A stretch of DNA of 64,000 nucleotides from Defluviitaleaceae bacterium (GTDB taxonomy: Bacteria; Bacillota; Clostridia; Lachnospirales; WQUN01). Position 1 is the stretch's first letter. Each line of letters opens with the position of its first letter. This document shows, one piece after another, positions 23,201-31,924 of this stretch. The translations under genes were made by a program, and so were the position numbers. Where the stretch lies: contig WQVD01000006.1 in the NCBI GenBank assembly GCA_009781755.1, positions 1 to 64,000 of the forward strand, read 5' to 3'. A model generated the notes under the pieces. It made no database searches. It was not told the DNA's origin and saw nothing but the letters and a program-made list of their open reading frames with translations.

Positions 23201-24690
23201 AGCCTAATATCCTGCTAATCACCTGCGACCAAATGCGTGCAGACGCCATGGGATGCGCGGGCAACCCCATCGTACAAACCCCGCATTTGGATGCGCTTGC
23301 GGCTTCCGGGGTGCGCTTTGCCAATGCGTTTACGCCGTACCCGGTGTGCGAGCCTGCCCGTGCCTCCATTACAACGGGTTTGTATCCGCACAAATGCCAA
23401 TGGTACAACCCCGAAAGCGGCGGGGAAGAAATTCATACGAACCTTCCCGTGTTAGGTACGGAACTTAGTAATCGTGGTTATTCGACCTACGCCATGGGAA
23501 AATTGCATTATCACCCCTACACGCCGCCGGGCGCACCCAAGGTAACCCACGGCATCGAAACGGTTGAATTCGCAGAGGAGGGCCGCTGGGCCAATCTATA
23601 CAATGGCGCACACGGGTTGGAAGATTATTTGGATTATTTAGAAACAGTGGGTTACGGCGGTTATTCCCGTGCGCATGCCGTGGGTAACAACGATATCTTC
23701 GCCACGGTTTCGCCGCTGCCGCAGGAACACTATGTCGATAGCTGGGTGGCGACACGTTCCATTCACTACATGCAAAAACATGTGAATGACACGCCCGAAA
23801 AACCGTTTTTCATGTGGGCATCGTTTCCCAAGCCCCATTCACCCTATGACCCGCCGCGCCCGTATGACGCTATGTATGACCCGAGGGAAATCCCCCCGCC
23901 GACGGGTGCCATCGATGAAATAAAAGCACGCGGGTTGGATGCAGTGCACAAAAGTCATTTTAAATATCATTGGAACACGGTTTCGGATGCCGCCAAGCAG
24001 GTGATTAAGGCTCATTATTATGGGCTTATTTCGTTCCAAGACAAGCAAGTCGGCCGCATGATGGACTTTTTGGAAAATGCGGGAATCCGCGATAATACCA
24101 TCGTTATTTTCACCTCTGACCATGGCGATATGATGGGCGATTTTGGGCTGTATTTTAAGACGCTCATGTACCGCCCATCGGTAAACGTGCCGTTTATCGT
24201 CAGTTATCCCAAGCGCTGGCCGGAGAGTGTCGTTTCGGATGCGTTGGTTGGTTTGCAAGATATTTTCCCGACGTTAATGAATCTATCCGGTGCACCGGCC
24301 GAGCAAACGGACGGCCTTGACCTTACCGCCGTCGTCAATAATAAAGCGGAATGCCGTGATGCTTACGTTGCCTATTTCTGCACCGAGGAAGCACCCGAAA
24401 GCAAGCGAATCATGTATGCGGATAAACAATACAAATACATCTACAATGCGTGTGGTGCGGTGGAAGAATTGTACGATACTGTTAACGACAGCAGTGAGTT
24501 AAACAACCTCGCAAACCTACCCGAATACGAAAAAATATGCACTGAGCTGAAAGAAAAGCTGTATCGCTGGTGCGTGGATAATAACCATACCCAAATGTTG
24601 AGTGACAACGGGTTTGAAGTGCAATCCTGCGCTGAGCTGAGCAACATGTATACCGCAACAATCGGTATGTTTGGCAGAAGAAAATATTAA
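23194..24690 (+). CDS. sulfatase, Cys type with C-E-P-A-R signature (sulfatase 5)
   Basis: A 498-residue sulfatase with LLITCDQMRADAMG at the N-terminus, the signature PVCEPARASITTG at Cys52 and the second metal site FTSDHGDMMGDFGLYFKT near residue 308. Its N-terminus is close in pattern to sulfatase 1 (ITCDELRRD, C-L-P-A-R), suggesting the two are in the same broad subfamily. The start overlaps the end of sulfatase 4 by 7 nt. It is without a signal peptide. The next gene begins 37 nt downstream. Activation by the maturase at 31901-33004 is expected from the cysteine-type motif. Confidence 0.95.
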   Translation: MLKPNILLITCDQMRADAMGCAGNPIVQTPHLDALAASGVRFANAFTPYPVCEPARASITTGLYPHKCQWYNPESGGEEIHTNLPVLGTELSNRGYSTYAMGKLHYHPYTPPGAPKVTHGIETVEFAEEGRWANLYNGAHGLEDYLDYLETVGYGGYSRAHAVGNNDIFATVSPLPQEHYVDSWVATRSIHYMQKHVNDTPEKPFFMWASFPKPHSPYDPPRPYDAMYDPREIPPPTGAIDEIKARGLDAVHKSHFKYHWNTVSDAAKQVIKAHYYGLISFQDKQVGRMMDFLENAGIRDNTIVIFTSDHGDMMGDFGLYFKTLMYRPSVNVPFIVSYPKRWPESVVSDALVGLQDIFPTLMNLSGAPAEQTDGLDLTAVVNNKAECRDAYVAYFCTEEAPESKRIMYADKQYKYIYNACGAVEELYDTVNDSSELNNLANLPEYEKICTELKEKLYRWCVDNNHTQMLSDNGFEVQSCAELSNMYTATIGMFGRRKY

Positions 24691-24727
24691 GGCGGTCAAG
24701 TCATTCACCCGCGAGAGGAAAATGATA

Positions 24728-26161
24728 ATGAAAATGGTTACCCCTGAAAGCGTTGGCGTATCATCAGAAGCCATTAACACATTTTTATCCGATTTACAGG
24801 AAAGCCGTTTTAACATGCATAGCATCTTAATCCTGCGGCACGGCAAATTAATTACCGAGGCCTACCGTGAACCTTACGACAAAGACCGCAAACATCGTAT
24901 GTTTTCCATCAGCAAGACATTTACCGCGTATGCGGCGGGGTTGCTTATTGATGAAGGCAAGTTGTCGTTGGATGACAAGGTGGCATCGTTTTTCCCGGAA
25001 TATAATGGTGCGATTCATCCGCTGCTTGCATCCGCAACCATACACGACATGCTCACCATGCGCGACCCACACAACGACACCACCCACGGCTACGGGATGA
25101 AAGCAAACTGGTTGGAAAGTTGGTTTCTTACGCCACCCAACCACCCTGCAGGCACGATTTTCAAATACAACACCACCAGCACAAACTTGGTGGCCGCCAT
25201 CGTCGAGCGTATAACCGGCATGAAGATGATGGATTATATGTACCCGCGGTTATTAACACCGATGGGCTTCTCGGAGGGTTGCGTATGTTGGCAAACCCCG
25301 AACGGGGATTCTTTTGGCGGGTCGGCGGTATTCTGCACCCCGCGTGACTTAGCAAAGCTGGTATTGCTGACCATGAACGACGGTATGTGGGAAGGCAAAC
25401 AGCTTATCAGCGCAGATTTCGTAAAAAGTTTGCGCTCAAAAATCGTCGATACCAGCCTGATGGGCATTCCTGTGGAGGGTATGTTTGGCTACGGCTATTT
25501 TACGTGGCAGACGCGTTATAACGGGTTTGCGCTTTTTGGCATTCATGGGCAGTTTGGCATCGGCTTCCCGGATAATGGGCTGGTCGTTGTTGCCACGGGT
25601 AACACCACGGATAACTATAATGTAGAAAATGATATTTTGTATTCACAGTTTTTGGATCGGGTATATAAACTGTTGCCGGGGTTGTCGGATGCGCCGTTGA
25701 AGGAAGCAGAACCGCCCCCTTCCGTGTTGCCGCATATCATCGCACCCGGCGCGGCATCTTCCCCCATTGAATCCAACATTGTACAGCGCACATACAAACT
25801 GCATGCCAATCCGTCCGGCTGGCAAAAGGTGTCTTTTGATTTTAACGCCGGGCAAGGCAAGCTTACCTATGCCAACCGCCGTGGCGAAATGCAACTTAGC
25901 TTAGGTATGGGTAAAGTCTTGCTTACCACTTTCCCGGAAGGCAAAGGACATCACCCTGATTCGTTAAACGACCCTTACGATGTATACGCAAGCGGCGGTT
26001 GGGTAGATGAACGCACGCTCGCCATCCACGTATACGACATAACCATCGGGTACATGCAGTTGAACGCCGTATTCGAAAAAAACGAGATCACAATTTTAAT
26101 AAAGCCGGATGTATACCGTGGTGATTACGGCGGTTACATGTATGGCATGTTGGAAGGATGA
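24728..26161 (+). CDS. serine hydrolase, beta-lactamase/class C penicillin-binding-protein fold
   Basis: A 477-residue serine hydrolase. The nucleophile motif S-x-x-K is seen as FSISKT near residue 74, and the second motif Y-x-N as KYNTTSTN near residue 150. The C-terminal 130 residues form a separate beta-rich domain. Enzymes of this family include esterases, D-aminopeptidases and carboxypeptidases. Within a sulfated-glycan operon an esterase removing acyl groups from sugars is a reasonable guess, not a demonstrated role. No signal peptide is present, so a role on cell-wall peptides is less likely. ATG 24728 is preferred because AGAGGAA lies 7 nt upstream. Confidence 0.85.
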   Translation: MKMVTPESVGVSSEAINTFLSDLQESRFNMHSILILRHGKLITEAYREPYDKDRKHRMFSISKTFTAYAAGLLIDEGKLSLDDKVASFFPEYNGAIHPLLASATIHDMLTMRDPHNDTTHGYGMKANWLESWFLTPPNHPAGTIFKYNTTSTNLVAAIVERITGMKMMDYMYPRLLTPMGFSEGCVCWQTPNGDSFGGSAVFCTPRDLAKLVLLTMNDGMWEGKQLISADFVKSLRSKIVDTSLMGIPVEGMFGYGYFTWQTRYNGFALFGIHGQFGIGFPDNGLVVVATGNTTDNYNVENDILYSQFLDRVYKLLPGLSDAPLKEAEPPPSVLPHIIAPGAASSPIESNIVQRTYKLHANPSGWQKVSFDFNAGQGKLTYANRRGEMQLSLGMGKVLLTTFPEGKGHHPDSLNDPYDVYASGGWVDERTLAIHVYDITIGYMQLNAVFEKNEITILIKPDVYRGDYGGYMYGMLEG

Positions 26162-26165
26162 ACGC

Positions 26166-26879
26166 ATGTTTAATTTAAATTATGCATATACCACAGCCGA
26201 TTTCACCGTGCCTGTGTATAAAAACGCGTTGGCTTCCGCCGCAGACACCAAGCACTTTATATTAGAAGGCACCGCAAAGGTCGATTTCCCCAATGGCAAG
26301 ATGCAGTTATCATCGGTGCTTGACCCCGAACTGGGCCAAGCGGCTAACTATGTATATTGGTGCGACCAAGAATTCCCATCGGATGCATTAATAGAATGGG
26401 AGTTTACACCCCTTGCGGAATCGGGGTTGTGCATCATGTTTTTTTCCGCTACCAACTTGACGGGCGGTTCTGTATTTGATGCCAACCCCCGCACGGGCAG
26501 GTACGAGCAATATTACAATGGCGATATCAATGCATTTCATGTGTCGTATAACCGCACCAATGCGGTGCGCGATGTGCCCAAGGCAGAAGGCCTGCGCTTA
26601 TGCAACTTGCGTAAAAGCAAGGGCTTTCATATGGCCGCGCAGGGTGGCGATGTGATTCCGGAGTTGAGTTTAATCCGTCCGCCGTATCCGCCGTTTTTGG
26701 TGAGCATTGTAAAACGCGGCCCGCTGGTGGCATTCTACATCGAAAAAATCCTTTGCTTCTTCTACCATGACGATGGCGTTACCCATGGACCGTTGCTGGG
26801 CGGGGGTAGAGTGGGCTTCCGCCAAATGTCGCCCATGGTGGGTGAATACGCAAACCTGAATGTAAGGACATTACGTTAA
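26166..26879 (+). CDS. DUF1961-family protein (YesU-like)
   Basis: A 237-residue protein resembling the DUF1961 family, whose Bacillus member YesU is encoded in the rhamnogalacturonan locus. The sequence is a beta-sandwich in pattern, with conserved-looking stretches ALIEWEFTPLAESGLCIMFFSA, RYEQYYNGDINAFHVSYNRTN, LRKSKGFHMAAQGGD and YHDDGVTHGPLLGGGRVGFRQM. Concanavalin-like folds of this type bind or cleave polysaccharide fragments. The biochemical role of the family is not established. It starts 4 nt after the serine hydrolase stop, with GGAAGGATG as ribosome binding site, and is followed 12 nt later by the creatininase-like gene. Confidence 0.75.
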   Translation: MFNLNYAYTTADFTVPVYKNALASAADTKHFILEGTAKVDFPNGKMQLSSVLDPELGQAANYVYWCDQEFPSDALIEWEFTPLAESGLCIMFFSATNLTGGSVFDANPRTGRYEQYYNGDINAFHVSYNRTNAVRDVPKAEGLRLCNLRKSKGFHMAAQGGDVIPELSLIRPPYPPFLVSIVKRGPLVAFYIEKILCFFYHDDGVTHGPLLGGGRVGFRQMSPMVGEYANLNVRTLR

Positions 26880-26891
26880 GGAGAGAAAACT

Positions 26892-27725
26892 ATGTTTTGG
26901 GATTCATTAACCGCGACAGATTTCGAGAAAGCCGTTGAAGCTTGCGAGGGCGTATGCGTGTTGCCCATCGGTGTTATTGAAAAACACGGAAACCACTTGC
27001 CTCTTGGCACGGACATGCATGTCAGCACAAACGTAGCGAAGGACGCGGCCGAGTTAGAAAAGGCCATTGTTTTCCCCTATTATTTTATGGGACAGATTGC
27101 CGAGGCGCGGCATTATCCCGGTACGGTAGCCGTCTCACACCATTTGATGATGCAAGTGCTGCGCGAAATTTGCGATGAAATCGCGCGCAACGGGTGCAAA
27201 AAAATCTTAATCCTTAACGCCCACGGGGGCAACAATCATTTCTTGCCGTTTTTTGCGCAGGAGCAACCGGGGGTTAATCGGGATTATTGCGTGTATATAC
27301 GGAACGCGGGTTGGTGCACCGCTGAACAAAGGAAAGCGCTTGAAGCCGAAGTGGGTTGCGATAGCGATAATTGGGGAGAGCACGCCGGTTTTAGGGAGTC
27401 TGCGTTGCTCATGCATTTGCATCCCGAACTGGTAAAACCCGCCGAACAGCCCGCACATGAAGGCAAATCATTTAACCGCTTACCCCATTTGGAAAAACAC
27501 GGTATCTATACCGGGTTCAATTGGTATGCCGATTTCCCTTATCATTTCGCGGGCGATTTTTCTGCCGCTACCCCTGAAGCCGGAAAGATTTTTTATGATG
27601 CGATTGTTAAGGACGTTGCCGAAGCCATAAAAGCGATAAAAAAAGACGATGTATCCCTTCGGCTGGCAAAGGAATATGTAAACTACGGCAATAATCCCAC
27701 CAATAAAATAACCCACGAGGAGTGA
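26892..27725 (+). CDS. creatininase-family amidohydrolase
   Basis: A 277-residue member of the creatininase family, metal-dependent hydrolases that open cyclic amides or cleave small amides. Metal ligands are readable: Glu30 and His32 in PIGVIEKHGNHLP, Asp41 in LGTDMH, His111 in LNAHGGNN, and a further Glu in GEHAGFRES. The length is normal. The start has AAGGAGAG 6 nt before ATG. Members in sugar clusters are annotated as creatinine amidohydrolases without real evidence. Here an activity on an N-acyl or lactam/lactone sugar intermediate would fit better, but that is inference. It is followed after 4 nt by the NagB-like gene. Confidence 0.88.
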   Translation: MFWDSLTATDFEKAVEACEGVCVLPIGVIEKHGNHLPLGTDMHVSTNVAKDAAELEKAIVFPYYFMGQIAEARHYPGTVAVSHHLMMQVLREICDEIARNGCKKILILNAHGGNNHFLPFFAQEQPGVNRDYCVYIRNAGWCTAEQRKALEAEVGCDSDNWGEHAGFRESALLMHLHPELVKPAEQPAHEGKSFNRLPHLEKHGIYTGFNWYADFPYHFAGDFSAATPEAGKIFYDAIVKDVAEAIKAIKKDDVSLRLAKEYVNYGNNPTNKITHEE

Positions 27726-27729
27726 TAGC

Positions 27730-28467
27730 ATGGAAATGCATGTGCTGGAAACACCGCAACAATTGGGCGAACAAGCCGCAAAAAAAACTGCGCACTATAT
27801 CAATGAGGCGATTCAAAAAAAAGGCGCGGCACGGCTGCTCATGTCTACAGGAGCGTCGCAATTTGACACCATCAGCCATTTGCGCAAAGCGGACATTGAC
27901 TGGACAAAGGTCGAAATGTTTCACCTTGACGAATATATCGGTGTTGACGCAACGCACCCCGCCAGCTTTGTTAAGTATCTGAAGGAGCGTTTTGTCGGCG
28001 ATGATATCCCGCTAAAAGCGACCCATTACATCGACGGGACACGTCCGCCGCAAGAAGTAATCGCAGAAATTACCGCTGAAATTAACAAAGCCCCCATTGA
28101 TGTAGCACTGATCGGCATCGGTGAAAATGCACACATCGCATTTAACGACCCCCCGGCGGACTTTGATACAACGGACGCTTTTATTATCGTTAACTTGGAC
28201 GATGGTTGTAAACAACAGCAAGTACGCGAGGGTTGGTTCCCTACATTGGACGATGTGCCCAAGCAAGCCATCACCATTTCTGTGCAAGAAATATTAAAAT
28301 GTAAAGCCGTCATTTCTGCCGTGCCGCATAAAGAAAAAGCCAAAGCCATACACGCAACCGTAACCCAAGAAGTCAATAACCTTGTGCCTGCCACCATATT
28401 AAAAACCCACCCTGACTGGACGCTGTATACAGACAAGGCATCGGCCTCTTTGTTGGATGAGGCGTAA
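27730..28467 (+). CDS. NagB-like glucosamine-6-phosphate deaminase/6-phosphogluconolactonase family protein
   Basis: A 245-residue protein of the NagB/6-phosphogluconolactonase family, which isomerises and deaminates glucosamine-6-phosphate or hydrolyses sugar lactones. The substrate loop LLMSTGAS, the catalytic Asp67 in FHLDEYIG and the signature GIGENAHIAFNDPP are present. In that signature Asn133 replaces the Asp of E. coli NagB (NDGH), while His135 is kept and Asp140 replaces Glu. Many NagB relatives outside E. coli have a similar E-N-x-H form, so activity is still likely but the exact reaction is uncertain. If it is a true deaminase, the imported glycan contains an amino sugar. It starts 4 nt after its neighbour. 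Confidence 0.8.
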   Translation: MEMHVLETPQQLGEQAAKKTAHYINEAIQKKGAARLLMSTGASQFDTISHLRKADIDWTKVEMFHLDEYIGVDATHPASFVKYLKERFVGDDIPLKATHYIDGTRPPQEVIAEITAEINKAPIDVALIGIGENAHIAFNDPPADFDTTDAFIIVNLDDGCKQQQVREGWFPTLDDVPKQAITISVQEILKCKAVISAVPHKEKAKAIHATVTQEVNNLVPATILKTHPDWTLYTDKASASLLDEA

Positions 28468-28468
28468 C

Positions 28469-29821
28469 ATGATTGACGGCATAAAAATCGGGTATATCGG
28501 TGCAGGTTCCATGAACTGGGCATGGGCGGTCATGGGTGATTTGACCCTGGACAATGAAATTGGCGGCGAAGTTAAGTTATATGATTTGGATTTTGCATCG
28601 GCTAAAGCAAATGAAAAAATCGGTAATAACTTGGATTCAAATTGGAAATACACCGCTTGTCCTTCTTTGCAAGAGGCGTTGGCGGGCGTGGATTTTGTTA
28701 TTATTTCTATTTTGCCGGGTACTTTTGATGCCATGGAATCGGATGTCCATGCGCCGGAGGCTTACGGCATTTATCAATCGGTGGGTGATACCGTTGGACC
28801 TGCGGGCATTGTACGCACCATGCGCACCGTACCCATGATGGCAGAGATCGCTGAGGCGATACGGGATTATTGCCCCGGTGCATGGGTCATTAATTACACT
28901 AACCCCATGGCGGCTTGTGTAAATACCTTGTACCGCGTGTTTCCCGGGGTGAAGGCCTTCGGATGTTGTCATGAGGCGTTCCATATACAAGCACTGCTGG
29001 CAAAGCTGATGGAAACCGAAATTGGAGAAAAGGTAACGAAGTCCGAAATTAATATCAATTTCCTTGGTGTAAATCATTTTGTATGGGCGGACAAGGCAAG
29101 CTACAAAAATACCGACTTGATGCCGAGGTTCGCCGATTTCGCAAAAAAATACGCCCAAAGCGGCTATGCGCTGACCGCAGACGACGAGGATGTAACCAAC
29201 CATTTCAGGAACCTAAATAAGGTATGCTTTGACTTGTTTAACCAATTTGGTGTCATACCCGTTGCGGGTGACAGGCATTTGGTTGAATTTATGTCGCCGT
29301 CTTACCTGAAGGATGTGGAACAATGGGGCTTCGCGCTTACGCCGGTGTCATGGCGCAAATCCAATCAAAAGGAATTGTTGGAAAAACGCGCGCGTATTCT
29401 ATCCGGCGCTGAGGCGTTTGAAGTAAAAAACTCCGGCGAAGAGGGTACGTTGCTTATCAAAGCCCTATTAGGCTTGGGCGATATGATTACGACGTTAAAC
29501 CTGCCTAACCGAGGGCAGATGCAAGGCATTGACCACGGCATTGTGGTGGAAACAAACGCCATCATCCACCGCGACGCGGTATATCCTGTATGCGCCGGAA
29601 AGCTGACCGAACCGGTTCACGCCATGGTAAAGAAGCATGCCGATGCGCAAGCGCAGTTGATTGACGCGTGTTTGAATAAAGACACCTCAGCTGTATTTGA
29701 AATTTTTGCACGTGACAATCTTGTTTGCGATTTGGATGAAAAAGACGCGAGGGAATTATTCAAACGTATGATAACCAACACAAAATCCTACCTGAAAGGC
29801 TGGAAGGTGGATGAATTTTAA
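28469..29821 (+). CDS. glycoside hydrolase family 4 (possible alpha-galacturonidase group)
   Basis: A 450-residue GH4 enzyme, a family that uses NAD+ and a divalent metal ion to cleave glycosidic bonds by an oxidation-elimination-addition-reduction cycle. The Rossmann motif IGYIGAGSMNW is at residues 7-17, NYTNPM at 142-147, the metal-binding Cys167-His168-Glu169 in FGCCHEAF, and LGVNHFVW near 195. In GH4 the residues at the CH-x position track with substrate. To my knowledge CHE is found in the alpha-galacturonidase (LplD-like) group, while alpha-galactosidases have CHS. ATG 28469 has GGATGAGG upstream. Its last 11 nt overlap the next gene. It points to a uronic acid or related sugar in the substrate. 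Confidence 0.85.
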   Translation: MIDGIKIGYIGAGSMNWAWAVMGDLTLDNEIGGEVKLYDLDFASAKANEKIGNNLDSNWKYTACPSLQEALAGVDFVIISILPGTFDAMESDVHAPEAYGIYQSVGDTVGPAGIVRTMRTVPMMAEIAEAIRDYCPGAWVINYTNPMAACVNTLYRVFPGVKAFGCCHEAFHIQALLAKLMETEIGEKVTKSEININFLGVNHFVWADKASYKNTDLMPRFADFAKKYAQSGYALTADDEDVTNHFRNLNKVCFDLFNQFGVIPVAGDRHLVEFMSPSYLKDVEQWGFALTPVSWRKSNQKELLEKRARILSGAEAFEVKNSGEEGTLLIKALLGLGDMITTLNLPNRGQMQGIDHGIVVETNAIIHRDAVYPVCAGKLTEPVHAMVKKHADAQAQLIDACLNKDTSAVFEIFARDNLVCDLDEKDARELFKRMITNTKSYLKGWKVDEF

Positions 29822-30830
29822 TATCGCATTGCTGATGCCGGATGACCTTACCCGCGCTTGGTTTGCGCCGCCCGACGTAATCGCTGTTTTTGCGGAACTG
29901 GGCAATTTGCGCGTCAATGACCGCAAAGATTACGAACCCCAACACATGGCGGCGTTATTAACCGACTGCCATGTTTGCATTACCGGGTGGGGTTGCCCCG
30001 CGCTGGATGCGGATGTGTTGAAAAATGCACCGGACTTGCGTTTGGTCATCCACACAGGCGGCACGGTTGCCGGTATTGTCACCGATGAATTGTATAACCG
30101 GGGCGTGCGCGTAATCAGCGGGAATGAAATTTTTGCCCAATCCGTGGCGGAGGGTACGCTGGCGTATATGCTTGCGGCGCTGCGGCGCATTCCGTTTTAT
30201 AACAAGCTCATGCATGAAGGTGGCTGGAAACGCGGCATCGACAAGACAAATGCGGGACTGTTTAACAAAAGCGTCGGGCTGATCGGCTTCGGCGCGATAC
30301 CGCGTTATTTGGTGCCGATGCTTAAACTCTTTACCACAGATATTTGCGTATACGACCCCTATGTAGCGGACAGCGTGCTGCAAGAATTTGAAATCAAACG
30401 AGCCGAATCTTTGGCCGATGTTTTTTCAAAACAACTCATCAGCAATCATCTGCCGCTGACCAAGGAAACGGAAAAACTGATTGACGCTGATTTACTGGGT
30501 TTGATGCGCGAAAACGCGGTGTTTATCAATACCGCAAGAGGCGGCACCGTGGATGAGGATGCATTAATAGCGGTTTTGAAAAAAGGAAAAATCACCGCTG
30601 TATTGGATGTATTTGAGGTGGAACCGCTGCCTGCGGACAGCCAATTAATGGGGCTGGACAACGCCATTCTTATCCCGCATATGGCAGGGCCGACTGCGGA
30701 CCGATATATCCATGTAAGCTTATCACTGGCTGCTGTATGCAAGGATTATTTGCAAGGCAAGCCGCTGATGTACGAAGTGACCCATGATTACGCATCAAGG
30801 ATGACGAGCATAGCGCTTCAAAAAATGTAA
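29811..30830 (+). CDS. D-2-hydroxyacid dehydrogenase
   Basis: A 339-residue NAD-dependent dehydrogenase of the D-isomer-specific 2-hydroxyacid family. The nucleotide-binding motif is VGLIGFGAIPRYLVP, with Arg in place of the final Gly of the usual pattern. The catalytic triad is seen as Arg in NTARGGTVDEDAL, Glu in VFEVEPLP and His in IPHMAGPT. It reduces or oxidises a 2-oxo/2-hydroxy acid, which would suit an acid derived from a uronic sugar. Its start overlaps the GH4 gene by 11 nt, so the two are probably coupled. The GGAAGGTGG sequence immediately before ATG serves as ribosome binding site with short spacing. Confidence 0.9.
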   Translation: MNFNIALLMPDDLTRAWFAPPDVIAVFAELGNLRVNDRKDYEPQHMAALLTDCHVCITGWGCPALDADVLKNAPDLRLVIHTGGTVAGIVTDELYNRGVRVISGNEIFAQSVAEGTLAYMLAALRRIPFYNKLMHEGGWKRGIDKTNAGLFNKSVGLIGFGAIPRYLVPMLKLFTTDICVYDPYVADSVLQEFEIKRAESLADVFSKQLISNHLPLTKETEKLIDADLLGLMRENAVFINTARGGTVDEDALIAVLKKGKITAVLDVFEVEPLPADSQLMGLDNAILIPHMAGPTADRYIHVSLSLAAVCKDYLQGKPLMYEVTHDYASRMTSIALQKM

Positions 30831-30883
30831 CCAAAATTCGGGCGTTGACGGAAGTGGGAACACGCCTTAAAGGGGATAACACA

Positions 30884-31924
30884 ATGAATCCATTGCGCTA
30901 CACGCCAACTGATGAGGCGATAATGCCGCACGCCGCCGACCTGCACGAAAGAGCGGTAGCGGAGAACGGTTTTGCTGCAGGCTGGTGTATGCACGCCAAA
31001 CCCGTTGCGGACTATTGGTTTGATTTTCATCTGCACGGCAACCCGAAAGCGGGCGACGACTTGAATGAAACGATGCAACCGGATTTTGACGCTGTAAAGC
31101 ATTTGAATGTAAAGCGCGGTATGTTGCTTATCCAAGCCCATGATGCCGCATGGCAGGGCGATCCGATTAATATGTTCGGCACATCATTACCCTTTGAAGA
31201 CGTGGTCGTTGCTACAAAAAATTTGGTGCGCGAAGGTATTTTTACCTGGGCGATATGGCCGCATTATACAAACCCGAACGCGGATATGATACGCGCGGCT
31301 TATCATGCGGGGGCGCGGTGCGTCAAAATCCATAATGCCCCGGTGATTCAAAATGCCGCACCTGCGGATTTGTGGTTGGAGAAACCATGGCAAGATGTCT
31401 TCCGCGCCGCCGCCGAATGTAACATGCCCATTATTTGGCATGTTACACAGCGTTTGCCCTCCAGCAAATACACCGGCGGTGATGCCAATTCTTATTGGCG
31501 CAAGGGTTGGGAAAACGGCGTAACCTACGGCAACGAAGAACTATTACAAACCTTTCTACGCTGCCTAGAGCTGAACCCCGATGTCAATTTTGTTGGAGCA
31601 CATCAGCTGCATATCGGTTGGGAGCGTTTGGACTCACTGTTTGAAAAATATCCGAATTTATATGTAGACACGACCATCGGGTGCATGTTGCAAGCATGGG
31701 ATACTTTCTACCCGGCAGACAAGCAATACCTACGCCAAGTGTTTATAAAGTGGGCAGACCGCTTGTTGTATGGTACCGATAATTTTTGGGGTGTCGGCAC
31801 AGACGAGCGCCATCAATTAGAGCATATGCGGTTTATTCAACATTTGGATTTGCCCGAAGCTGCGCTCAATAAAATCGCCTACCAAAACGCCGAAAGATTG
31901 TTAAGCATGAAAACGCTTGTGTAG
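30884..31924 (+). CDS. amidohydrolase-2 family TIM-barrel protein
   Basis: A 346-residue metal-dependent hydrolase of the amidohydrolase-2 (COG2159-like) group, which includes lactonases and decarboxylases. Metal ligands are visible as H-x-H in WFDFHLHGNP, His in IIWHVTQRL and GAHQLHIGW, and Asp in LLYGTDNFWG. I place the start at ATG 30884, which has AAAGGGG 8 nt upstream; 13 further codons are open upstream. It is the last gene of the plus-strand operon. Its 3' end overlaps the convergent sulfatase-maturase gene by 24 nt. A sugar-lactone hydrolase acting after the GH4 and dehydrogenase steps is plausible but unproven. Confidence 0.82.
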   Translation: MNPLRYTPTDEAIMPHAADLHERAVAENGFAAGWCMHAKPVADYWFDFHLHGNPKAGDDLNETMQPDFDAVKHLNVKRGMLLIQAHDAAWQGDPINMFGTSLPFEDVVVATKNLVREGIFTWAIWPHYTNPNADMIRAAYHAGARCVKIHNAPVIQNAAPADLWLEKPWQDVFRAAAECNMPIIWHVTQRLPSSKYTGGDANSYWRKGWENGVTYGNEELLQTFLRCLELNPDVNFVGAHQLHIGWERLDSLFEKYPNLYVDTTIGCMLQAWDTFYPADKQYLRQVFIKWADRLLYGTDNFWGVGTDERHQLEHMRFIQHLDLPEAALNKIAYQNAERLLSMKTLV

